12,697 bases of DNA, taken from assembly GCA_013694645.1 (NCBI GenBank), contig JACDBZ010000191.1:1-12697 (forward strand), in the 5' to 3' direction. Of this stretch, positions 1 through 6,712 are shown in pieces. The translations under genes were made by a program, and so were the position numbers. The first letter of the stretch is position 1. Each line of letters begins with the position of its first letter. The notes under the pieces were generated by a model. The model did no database searches, was not told the DNA's origin, and saw nothing but the letters and a program-made list of their open reading frames with translations. The DNA comes from Chloroflexota bacterium. Its GTDB lineage: Bacteria; Chloroflexota; Limnocylindria; QHBO01.

Positions 1-1
1 C

Positions 2-1735
2 GTGTCGCGCGGCGGCGGCACCACGATCACCAATAGCGAGATGGCGCGGGTCTTCAACGAGATCGGCGACATGCTCGAAATTCTCGGCGAGGTCGTCTAC
101 AAGGCGGTTGCGTATCGGCGCGTTGCCGATGCGGTCGAGCGCTACCCGGACGATGTCGCGGTGCTCTTCGGACGCGGCGAGCCGCCGAAGCTGCCGGGTG
201 CCGGAACCGCGCTGACGGCGAAGCTCGCCGAGCTCGCCGAGACGGGGAAGCTCACTTACCACGATCGACTCCGGGCGCAGGTACCGGACGGCGTACTGGA
301 CATGCTCCGTGTGCCGGGGGTGGGACCGAAGACGGTCCGCCTCGTCCATGAACGCCTGGGGATCGATTCCCTCGACGGCCTGCGTGCCGCCGCCGAAGCG
401 GGCGGACTTCGTCACGTGAAGGGCCTCTCGGCCCGCACCGAGCAGAACATCCTCGAAGGCATCTCACGCATCGAGCGTCGCAGCTCTCGCCTCCTCATCC
501 ACGACGCAGATACCCTGATCGCTGACCTCGTGGCGCGCCTGCGCGACGTGCGTGGCGTCCACCGCATCGAGGTCGCGGGCTCGCTCCGTCGCCGCCGCAC
601 GACCATTGGCGACCTGGACCTGCTCGCTGCGGTCGACGATCCCGGCGCGCTCATCGCGACACTCGACGGGCTACCCGAGGTGGAAAAGATTCTGTCGGCC
701 GGGATCGACAAGTCGAGCATTCTGCTGCGCGATGGCCCGCAGGTCGATCTCATGGTCTGCCCGCCGCCCGCATGGGGCACGCACCTCCTGCATTTCACCG
801 GTAGCCGGGATCACAACATCGCGCTGAGGGGCATGGCACTGGAGCGCGGCTGGTCTCTCTCAGAGAAGGGGTTCAAGGTCATCGAGACCGGCGAACTGCT
901 GCTCGCGGCGGACGAGGCGGAGGCATATGCGCGTCTCGACCTGCCGTGGATCGCACCCGAGCTGCGCGAGGGGAACGGCGAGATCGAGGCCGCCCGCACG
1001 GATCACTTGCCGACGCTCGTGACCCAGGCCGAGATCCGCGGAGACACCCACACCCACTCGAACTGGACCGACGGGGTGGACACGATCGAGTCGATGGCGC
1101 GCGCGGCGCGCGACATCGGTCACCAGTACATCGTGCTCACCGATCACTCGCCATCGCTCGGGATCGCGCGCGGGCTGGCGCCGGAGCGCGTCGAGGAGCA
1201 GCGCGCCGAGATCGCGCGGATCAACACCGAGCTTGCGCCGTTTCGCATCCTGCATGGCACCGAGCTCGAGATTCGGGCCGATGCCACCCTCGACTACCCG
1301 GACGAGCTGCTGGCCCGGTTCGATGTCGTCATCGCCAGCATCCATACCGGCCGCGGACAGTCCAGCGAGCAGCTGACGGCCCGTGCGCTCGCCGCGATCG
1401 AGCATCCGCACGTGGATGTGCTCGCGCACCCATCCGGTCGCATCGTGAACCGCCGCGACCCGCTGCCGCTCAACTGGCCGCGCGTCTTCGAGGCGGCGGC
1501 GCGCACCGGAACCGTGCTCGAGATCAATGGCAGCCCGCGGCTCGATCTCGACGATGTGCTCGCACGGGCCGCGGGGCAGGCCGGCGCCCGACTGACCGTG
1601 GCCTCTGATGCGCATCGAACCGAGGAGCTCGGTCAGCAGCGTTACGCGGTTGACCTCGCCCGGCGAGCGTGGCTCACGGCCGAACAGGTGCTGACAACTC
1701 GCACCGCGGCTGAGATGCTCGAGATCCTGGCGTGA
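2..1735 (+). CDS. polX: DNA polymerase/3'-5' exonuclease PolX
   Basis: Bacterial family X DNA polymerase with a C-terminal PHP metal-dependent exonuclease, acting in gap filling and base-excision-type repair in the cytoplasm. Seen: an N-terminal helix-hairpin-helix region (about residues 10-155, including VPGVGPK at 104-110). The nucleotidyltransferase core has GSLRRRR at 193-199 and GDLDLL at 203-208, so the metal-binding aspartates are D204 and D206, with D249 as the likely third. The PHP domain spans about 345-577 with HTH (H350, H352), TDH (D381, H382), E421, H448, H476 and the SDAH motif (D536, H538). All key residues look intact and 577 residues is the usual PolX length. The GTG start at base 2 fits the family N-terminus (TITNSEMARVF aligns with typical starts), but the window begins one base earlier, so an upstream start cannot be excluded. 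ATG at 41 is an internal alternative. The stop overlaps the next gene's GTG. Confidence 0.95.
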   Translation: MSRGGGTTITNSEMARVFNEIGDMLEILGEVVYKAVAYRRVADAVERYPDDVAVLFGRGEPPKLPGAGTALTAKLAELAETGKLTYHDRLRAQVPDGVLDMLRVPGVGPKTVRLVHERLGIDSLDGLRAAAEAGGLRHVKGLSARTEQNILEGISRIERRSSRLLIHDADTLIADLVARLRDVRGVHRIEVAGSLRRRRTTIGDLDLLAAVDDPGALIATLDGLPEVEKILSAGIDKSSILLRDGPQVDLMVCPPPAWGTHLLHFTGSRDHNIALRGMALERGWSLSEKGFKVIETGELLLAADEAEAYARLDLPWIAPELREGNGEIEAARTDHLPTLVTQAEIRGDTHTHSNWTDGVDTIESMARAARDIGHQYIVLTDHSPSLGIARGLAPERVEEQRAEIARINTELAPFRILHGTELEIRADATLDYPDELLARFDVVIASIHTGRGQSSEQLTARALAAIEHPHVDVLAHPSGRIVNRRDPLPLNWPRVFEAAARTGTVLEINGSPRLDLDDVLARAAGQAGARLTVASDAHRTEELGQQRYAVDLARRAWLTAEQVLTTRTAAEMLEILA

Positions 1736-2508
1736 TCGGGAGGCTCTTCCGTGATCGGCGACGACTGGCCATCCTGCAACGGATCGATAAGCCGGCGGCG
1801 GTCGCACTGGCGGTGGCACAGGCCGTGGTCGCGGCCGCCGGCTGGTTCGCCGAACCGGTCTGGCTTGCCGTCGCGGTTGCCGGCCAGTTGCTGATCGGCG
1901 GAATCGTGGCGATCCGCGTCATCGGCCCTGCGCGCTCCGATCTGGGACTGGCACGCTATGCCATCCCCGCCACAGCAGGGATCGCCGCCACCCTGTTCGG
2001 TCGCCTGATCCCCGGTGGCTTGAGTCTGCTCCTGGTGCCGATCCTGGCGGTGCTGCTCTGGGCGGTGACCTATCTCGAGGTGCGCCTTGGGCGCGGCACC
2101 GGCGGGCGAACCATGGGCGACCTGTTGCTGACGGGCATCCTGTTCTGCGGTGCTGCCGGCATCCTCGTTCTGTTCGGCTCCCGAACCTGGCCGACCCCGC
2201 TCGTGCTGGTGGCTGTCCTGGCCTTTCCACTGGCGCTCCGCGCGTCCGAGGCTCGCGAGACGATGGGCGTGGAGGGCGTCGGGCAGGCGTTGCTGCACGT
2301 ACTGGTCGTGGTGCAGATCGGGGCGGGCGTTGTGCTGCTGGACGTGCCGTTCAGCGTCATGGCTGCCCTCATGGCGCTTGCGTTCTACGCCTGGGGCGGC
2401 GCCGTCGATGCGCTTCGGGGGAAGGCATCTGGACGCAGCGTGGCCCTGGAATTCGGAGCGCTGCTGCTCCTCGGGCTCCTGGTTGGCCTGATCCTGCACA
2501 GGGCCTGA
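1732..2508 (+). CDS. Polytopic membrane protein of unknown function
   Basis: I do not recognise the family. The 258-residue product is very hydrophobic, with about eight or nine candidate membrane helices near residues 22-40, 43-64, 76-92, 97-117, 130-149, 155-171, 186-204, 206-224 and 237-255. A basic N-terminus (RLFRDRRR, residues 4-11) suggests a cytoplasmic start by the positive-inside rule. There is no signal-peptide cleavage site, soluble domain or catalytic motif that I can see. GTG at 1732 was chosen because GTGA fuses it with the polX stop, a typical translational-coupling arrangement. This makes co-transcription with polX likely, although a repair role does not follow from that. It could be a small transporter-like or lipid-modifying membrane enzyme. 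No terminator hairpin is evident right after it. Confidence 0.8.
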   Translation: MIGRLFRDRRRLAILQRIDKPAAVALAVAQAVVAAAGWFAEPVWLAVAVAGQLLIGGIVAIRVIGPARSDLGLARYAIPATAGIAATLFGRLIPGGLSLLLVPILAVLLWAVTYLEVRLGRGTGGRTMGDLLLTGILFCGAAGILVLFGSRTWPTPLVLVAVLAFPLALRASEARETMGVEGVGQALLHVLVVVQIGAGVVLLDVPFSVMAALMALAFYAWGGAVDALRGKASGRSVALEFGALLLLGLLVGLILHRA

Positions 2509-2529
2509 GCCACCCTGTCACGGGCCGCG

Positions 2530-2558
2530 TTGACACCCTACGAGGCCGGTGGTACAAG
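2530..2558 (+). promoter_or_regulatory. Promoter for the TPR/pseudo-methyltransferase pair
   Basis: A perfect -35 box TTGACA (2530-2535), a 17-bp spacer and a -10-like TACAAG (2553-2558, 4 of 6 matches to TATAAT). Transcription would start near 2565, giving a leader of roughly 54 bases before the ATG at 2619. It lies in the 110-base gap after the membrane protein gene, so the next two genes probably form their own unit. It is read by eye, without experimental support. Confidence 0.55.
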
Positions 2559-2618
2559 AGGTCGCTTTCGGCCGGCCTCGGCCGTGGACCCTCGCTATCG
2601 GAGACGCTCACAACGCTC

Positions 2619-3452
2619 ATGGCGCTTGGAGAAGCTGACACGACCACACGACAACGACGCCAGCTGGCCGAGGCCGCGATCGCCCATGCGACGCGCGGTG
2701 AATGGGAGGAGGCGGTCGTTGCGAACCGTCAGCTGCTCGATCTCGGCCCCGATATCGACGCCTGCAATCGGCTCGGAAAAGCGCTCGCAGAGCTGGGCAG
2801 GCACGCGGAGGCGCTCGGGGCCTACGAACAGGCGCTCGAGCGGGATGCGACGAACCGGATCGCGCAACGGAATATCGAGCGGTTGCGCGTGCTGATGGCC
2901 GCCAAGCGGCCCACGACAAACGGCAAGAGCCGTCCGGAAAAGGCGCCGGTCACTCTCTTCATCGAGGAGACCGGCAAGACCGGCCGGGCCCGGCTCATCA
3001 ATCTCGCCGCCCCGCGCGTGCTGGCGCCGCTCTCTCCGGGTGACGCCATCAGTCTTGACGTCCAGGGTGATGAGCTCGTGGCCAGTGTCGCCACGATTGC
3101 GATCGGCAGCGTGGAGCCGCGGATCGCCACTCGCCTCCTGAAGCTGATCGCTTCTGGAAGCCGCTATGACGCTGCCATCACGACGGTGCATGAGGCCGGT
3201 GGCGAAGTCGTCGTCATGATTCGGGAGGTGTTCAGCCACCCGAATAATTTCGGCAAGGTTTCATTCCCCACGCAGGGCCAGAGCGGCATTGGCGTCAGAC
3301 CGTACATCAAGGGCACTCCACTTCGGTACGATGACGACGACGAGGTCGAAGAGGCCGATGAGGATTCCGAGGAGGTCGAGGAGCTCGACACGACACTCCC
3401 CGAGTATTCAAGCGAGCCCGAGCTCGAAGAGGAGCTGGTAGAAGAGCCATAG
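2619..3452 (+). CDS. TPR protein with beta-rich (HIRAN-like?) middle and acidic tail
   Basis: This 277-residue protein has three visible parts. Residues about 11-92 are two tetratricopeptide-type helical repeats (pattern around GEWEEAVVANRQLL and ELGRHAEALGAYEQAL), normally a protein-binding scaffold. Residues about 108-218 alternate strands and helices; the stretch from AIGSVEPRIATRLLKLI (161-177) to VVVMIREVF (197-205) faintly recalls HIRAN-type DNA-binding domains, but that is only a resemblance. Residues 238-277 form a disordered acidic tail in which more than half the residues are Asp or Glu, starting DDDDEVEEADED. ATG at 2619 is the first good start after the promoter; a weak purine-rich GGAGA lies rather far upstream (2600-2604). 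The stop is one base before the next ATG, so both are co-expressed and the products may interact. The acidic tail could act as a nucleic-acid mimic or a chaperone-like segment. Function unknown. Confidence 0.85.
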   Translation: MALGEADTTTRQRRQLAEAAIAHATRGEWEEAVVANRQLLDLGPDIDACNRLGKALAELGRHAEALGAYEQALERDATNRIAQRNIERLRVLMAAKRPTTNGKSRPEKAPVTLFIEETGKTGRARLINLAAPRVLAPLSPGDAISLDVQGDELVASVATIAIGSVEPRIATRLLKLIASGSRYDAAITTVHEAGGEVVVMIREVFSHPNNFGKVSFPTQGQSGIGVRPYIKGTPLRYDDDDEVEEADEDSEEVEELDTTLPEYSSEPELEEELVEEP

Positions 3453-3453
3453 G

Positions 3454-6204
3454 ATGAGCGAGGCTGAGCGAACAGGACTCGACCATGTCATCCTGCCGCG
3501 ACGCCTTCCCGGCCTGTCGCTCCTCGATCGGTCCCACCCCGCCCCGGCCGACAACCAGCTCGACGGTGTCCTGGCCGCGTTCGCCGCTCCGGGCGACACG
3601 GTGCTCGATCCGTGGGCTGGGACAGGCTGGACGGCGCGGCGCGCCATCGCGGCAGGGATGCGCTCAGTCGCCGCCGATCCCAGTCCACTCGCCCAGTTGG
3701 CCGCGATCGGCCTGTTGACGGCCCCGCAGCCGGCCGTGCTGGATGCGGCGTTCGCGCAGCTCGCCGCCTCGCGACGCGTCGACGTTTCATTGCGGCAGCA
3801 TATCGAGGAGCTCTACTCCACTCGCTGTGCTGCATGTCGCAGCCCGGTTGTCGCCGATCAGTTCATCTGGCCTCGAGACGGAGACGCGCCGGGACGCAAG
3901 CTGTATCGCTGCGCAGCCTGCGACGCCAGCCGGGGTGGACCGGAGGAGAGATCCGCAGCGGTCGATGAAGGTGATCTCGCGAAGCTCGGAATCGAGCGTG
4001 CTGCCGCGGAACTCACGAGGGGCGTCGTGCCGGAAGCACCACGCGATGAGCCGATGGCGGAGCTGGCCGATGAGCTTGATCTGACGATTGGCGAGGGCGG
4101 CGGCCCGCCGCCCGCGCCGCAGGCGGTCGATCCACCCAGCTCGACTGCCGAGCGACCGCGCTTCTCGTCCACCGTTCGCCCCGACCCGGCTCCGAGCACT
4201 GCCGCGGACGGACCTCGGCAGAGTCCCGCCCACCAGGAGCTGCGCTCTCGCTTCCCGGTCCTCGACGGTAAGGACGATCTGGTCGAGGAGCTGCTCAACC
4301 TCTACACGCCGCGGAACCTGTATGCCCTGCACGCCATCCTGTCCAAGATCGAGGGCGAGATACGCAGCACTCCTGTTGCCGCGGTCATGAAGCTGGCGCT
4401 CGCCGCCTGCCTGCTACCGGCAAGCCGACTGAATGGCTATCCGGGACGCGTTGCCTCGCTGCGCATCAGCGGTGGCCACGTGCGGCAACCGGCAAGCCGC
4501 CACCAGCGAGAAGTGAACGTGTGGCGCGCCTTCGAGGACGCATACCGAGAGGTGCGCTCCGCGATCGCCGTTCTCGGCGAGCGACACGCGGCTGCCTTTG
4601 CCGCTGACTTCACCGAGCTTGGCGGCGTGACAGCCGCCAACGTGCTCTGGTTGCGCGCCCGGGCCTCGGTGGTGGGCCAGTACCTCCCCACCGATGGTGT
4701 CGATCTCATCCTGTCGGCACCCGCTCCCAGTCCGCCGCTTGATGAGCTCGCGTTCGAGTTCCTGGCCACCTCGATGGTGCTGGGCCGCGAGGCGGCTGAG
4801 ACCCTTCGGCTTGAACAGATCTTCGGGGGAGGAGGTCATCCTGCGGGAGCCGAAGCTACGGCGCTGCGCCACGGGATGATCTCGGCGTCAGGCGCCCTGA
4901 AGCCCGGTGGATGGTGCGTCATCCTGCTGGAGAACGCCGATCCCGAGCGCCTGCTGTCCGTCGTCCTGGCGGGCGCGGCGGCCGAGCTCGAGCTGAGTGA
5001 CGTGATCCATCGAGAATCCCGTCGCTCCGGCGACGCGATTGCCGTCCACTTCCGGCGGCGATCGGCGGAAGATCGGTTGCGGCATGCGGTCCAGCCCGGT
5101 CCCCTGCGCCTCGGGGCCGATGGCGGGCACCTGACCTACCCCGAGCTGGCGGCCGCCATCGATCGATCGGTCACGGCTCTGCTGCGAGATCGCGGGGAGC
5201 CCGCCGGGCTGACGCGCGTCGTGGCGGCCGTGGCGATGGAGCTGGGCTCGTCCGGCATTCTGCGCCGCCTCGTCGCCGGACGCGGCGAGAGCGCATCCGA
5301 GGAACCGGACCGATTGGAGGCCGGGGGGCCGCGAATGGTCGCCACCCTGATCCGGGAGGAGCTGTGGCGTGACGATCACCCGACCCTGGTGCGCATCGGC
5401 GACGAGGCAGACCCGCAATGGTGGCTGCGTCACCCGGAGCTCGCCGAGCGCCCCCTGGCCGACAGGGTCGAGTGGTCGGCATGGTCCATCCTGTCGACGG
5501 CGGGCAAGATCGACGAAGCCGGCTTCCTCGACCGGATCTACCGGCTCTTCCCCGGACTCCAGGCGCCGGATGAGGAGCTCGTGCGCGCCTGCCTGGCCGC
5601 CTACGTCTCCCCCGGCGAGCAGGGTTCGCTGGCGACGCCCGATGTTCTCGGGCGTCGAACTGAGGATCATGCGCGCATGCTGGCCACCCTCGTCGACTAC
5701 GGTCACCGGTTGGGGCTCAAGGCCTGGATCGCGGCGCGCGAGCACGATCGCGTGGTCGACGGCCGTCCGCTCCTCGACCGACTGACCGAGGACGAGCGTC
5801 GTGTCTACCTGCCCCTCGTCCTGCGGGCGCCGGCCGACGTGCTGGGGCAGGTCGACGCGCTGTGGTACGTGCGCGGCAAGCTCACGTTCCTGTTCGAGGT
5901 CGAGTGGACGGCGATGGTTGGCGAGGCCGTCCTGCGCCGCGGGTTGGGAATCGCGCCGGGGAAGGATCAGGCCCGCTTCCTCGTCATCCCGGCGGAGCGC
6001 GGCGAGCTGCTGCGTCTGAAGATCGACCGCTCACCCTGGCTTCGCGACGAACTGGAGCGCCAGAATTGGCATATCCTGAAATGGCAGCATCTCGGGACGT
6101 TGGCCGATCGCGAGGGCGCTCGGATCGAGTGGCTGGAACCGGTCCTCGGGCTCGACCCGCTCATCGAGCGAGGCGGCGAGCAACTCACCATGTTCGGCGA
6201 GTGA
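3454..6204 (+). CDS. Degenerate zinc-ribbon DNA methyltransferase-like protein with nuclease-like C-terminus
   Basis: A 916-residue multidomain protein. Residues about 35-90 look like an N4/N6-type DNA methyltransferase SAM site: DPWAGTG (52-58) and a strand-end acidic residue D75. A zinc ribbon follows, with CAAC at 125-128 and CAAC at 153-156. Residues about 190-262 are a Pro/Ala/Ser-rich linker. YTPRNLYALHAIL (284-296), DLIL (417-420) and LKPGG (482-486) match the second half of zinc-ribbon methylases. However, the catalytic motif expected right after DLIL (D/N/S-PP-Y/F) reads SAPAPSP, so methyl transfer is probably lost. Residues about 660-720 look winged-helix-like. Residues 800-860 carry VDALW (800-804) and FEVEWT (814-819), resembling PD-(D/E)XK-type restriction-nuclease-like domains with D801, E815 and E817. 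ATG at 3454 follows the TPR stop by one base with GAAGAG (3441-3446) as ribosome site. DNA binding is likely; the activity is unknown. Confidence 0.8.
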   Translation: MSEAERTGLDHVILPRRLPGLSLLDRSHPAPADNQLDGVLAAFAAPGDTVLDPWAGTGWTARRAIAAGMRSVAADPSPLAQLAAIGLLTAPQPAVLDAAFAQLAASRRVDVSLRQHIEELYSTRCAACRSPVVADQFIWPRDGDAPGRKLYRCAACDASRGGPEERSAAVDEGDLAKLGIERAAAELTRGVVPEAPRDEPMAELADELDLTIGEGGGPPPAPQAVDPPSSTAERPRFSSTVRPDPAPSTAADGPRQSPAHQELRSRFPVLDGKDDLVEELLNLYTPRNLYALHAILSKIEGEIRSTPVAAVMKLALAACLLPASRLNGYPGRVASLRISGGHVRQPASRHQREVNVWRAFEDAYREVRSAIAVLGERHAAAFAADFTELGGVTAANVLWLRARASVVGQYLPTDGVDLILSAPAPSPPLDELAFEFLATSMVLGREAAETLRLEQIFGGGGHPAGAEATALRHGMISASGALKPGGWCVILLENADPERLLSVVLAGAAAELELSDVIHRESRRSGDAIAVHFRRRSAEDRLRHAVQPGPLRLGADGGHLTYPELAAAIDRSVTALLRDRGEPAGLTRVVAAVAMELGSSGILRRLVAGRGESASEEPDRLEAGGPRMVATLIREELWRDDHPTLVRIGDEADPQWWLRHPELAERPLADRVEWSAWSILSTAGKIDEAGFLDRIYRLFPGLQAPDEELVRACLAAYVSPGEQGSLATPDVLGRRTEDHARMLATLVDYGHRLGLKAWIAAREHDRVVDGRPLLDRLTEDERRVYLPLVLRAPADVLGQVDALWYVRGKLTFLFEVEWTAMVGEAVLRRGLGIAPGKDQARFLVIPAERGELLRLKIDRSPWLRDELERQNWHILKWQHLGTLADREGARIEWLEPVLGLDPLIERGGEQLTMFGE

Positions 6205-6212
6205 GGGCATGC

Positions 6213-6241
6213 TTGTCCGACAAGTGAGCCGCGCGTAGACT
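6213..6241 (+). promoter_or_regulatory. Possible promoter in the convergent gap
   Basis: TTGTCC (6213-6218, 4 of 6 matches to TTGACA), exactly 17 bases, then TAGACT (6236-6241, 4 of 6 to TATAAT). The -35 box lies inside a 13-bp palindrome with arms CTTGTC (6212-6217) and GACAAG (6219-6224) around a single C. A transcript would start near 6248, at the foot of the perfect hairpin, and would run antisense to csoR. No + strand gene follows closely, so it may be a chance match. Confidence 0.25.
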
Positions 6242-6248
6242 CGCAGTC

Positions 6249-6281
6249 GGGAGTGCCGTGGTTCCCCCCTGCGGCACTCCC
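6249..6281. terminator. Perfect 10-bp hairpin between convergent genes
   Basis: Left arm GGGAGTGCCG (6249-6258), 13-base loop, right arm CGGCACTCCC (6272-6281), a perfect inverted repeat. It lies between the ends of the methyltransferase-like gene (stop at 6204) and csoR (stop at 6296), the usual place for a shared bidirectional terminator. Only a weak pyrimidine stretch (TTCTC, 6282-6286) follows on the + strand and no T-run on the other, so intrinsic efficiency is uncertain. Confidence 0.6.
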
Positions 6282-6295
6282 TTCTCAGACGCGGT

Positions 6296-6637
6296 TCAGG
6301 CTCGGCTGCCCAGGCCCGGCTTCCGCGGACCGCGCCGGCCCATGGTGCGTCGCACCACGGCCATCACCTCGTCGACGTACGGTTGGCCGCGCCCGGTTTC
6401 GACCGCGTGGGTCAGACAGCCATCGATGTGATCCTCGAGCAGCAGCAGCGCCACCCCGTCGGCGGCGGCAGTGAGCGCCTCCACCTGCTGAAGGATGTCC
6501 AGGCAGTACGTCTCTTCCTCGACGAGGCGCTGGATGCCGCGAGCCTGGCCCTCGATACGGCGCAGGCGCGTCAGCAGATCCTGCTTGTCCTTGGTGTAGC
6601 TGTGGCGGAAATCGGTGCCGGCGCGCTCGGTCGTCAT
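6296..6637 (-). CDS. csoR: CsoR-type copper-sensing transcriptional repressor
   Basis: A 113-residue member of the CsoR/RcnR/FrmR all-helical repressor family. The expected N-terminal RLRRIEGQARGIQRLVEEE (24-42) is intact. The Cu(I) ligand set Cys-His-Cys is present as C45, H70 and C74, and the second-shell Tyr (Y44, just before C45) and Glu (E90, 16 residues after the last Cys) known from copper-sensing CsoR are also present. This favours copper over nickel, formaldehyde or persulfide sensing. In known CsoR, Cu(I) binding releases the protein from its operator. A basic C-terminal tail (RRTMGRRGPRKPGLGSRA, 96-113) is extra. The ATG at 6635-6637 was chosen over the much longer upstream reading frame because the family N-terminus begins there and a promoter ends just before it. 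No copper ATPase or chaperone gene lies beside it, so its remote targets are unknown. Confidence 0.93.
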   Translation of the reverse strand: MTTERAGTDFRHSYTKDKQDLLTRLRRIEGQARGIQRLVEEETYCLDILQQVEALTAAADGVALLLLEDHIDGCLTHAVETGRGQPYVDEVMAVVRRTMGRRGPRKPGLGSRA

Positions 6638-6653
6638 ACTGCGGGGCAGTATG
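6635..6653. promoter_or_regulatory. CsoR-family operator palindrome
   Basis: Perfect inverted repeat with 8-bp arms CATACTGC (6635-6642) and GCAGTATG (6646-6653) around GGG. The layout TACT, G/C-rich core, AGTA matches the general style of CsoR/RcnR-family operators. It covers the -10 box, the expected transcription start and the ATG of csoR, which points to autorepression. The match is by eye from family knowledge. Confidence 0.75.
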
Positions 6654-6676
6654 GGCGGCTGCCCGGGACCGGTCAA
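6648..6676 (-). promoter_or_regulatory. csoR promoter
   Basis: Read on the - strand: -35 box TTGACC (6671-6676, 5 of 6 matches), a 17-bp spacer, and -10 box CATACT (6648-6653, 4 of 6). The -10 box is one arm of the operator palindrome. Ten bases separate it from the ATG, so the messenger would have almost no leader. Confidence 0.65.
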
Positions 6677-6699
6677 TCGAGCGATCGGCTCAATCGCGG

Positions 6700-6705
6700 T
6701 AGGAT
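6700..6705 (+). promoter_or_regulatory. -10 box of a leaderless PIG-L promoter
   Basis: TAGGAT (4 of 6 matches to TATAAT) lies seven bases before the ATG at 6713, so the transcript would start at or next to the start codon. No convincing -35 box is present; the position at 17 bp (6677-6682) directly abuts the -35 box of the divergent csoR promoter. No Shine-Dalgarno sequence is visible, consistent with leaderless translation. Confidence 0.4.
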
Positions 6706-6712
6706 GGGTCGC

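Noticed and set aside
860..1819. 319-residue open frame antisense to polX
   Set aside because: It lies wholly opposite conserved polX motifs and overlaps the next gene; its composition is the Arg/Gly/His-rich type expected of high-GC shadow frames.
1642..2499. 285-residue antisense frame opposite the membrane protein
   Set aside because: Its Gln/His/Arg-rich low-complexity sequence is the complement of hydrophobic codons on the + strand, where coupling to polX supports the gene.
3454..6204. Ordinary restriction-modification methylase
   Set aside because: The catalytic motif IV is missing and there is no separate restriction enzyme or specificity gene beside it.
6383..6712. N-terminal extension of the deacetylase upstream of 6713
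   Set aside because: The added residues are antisense to csoR and cross its operator; the HPDD motif normally lies about 10-25 residues from the start, which fits ATG 6713.
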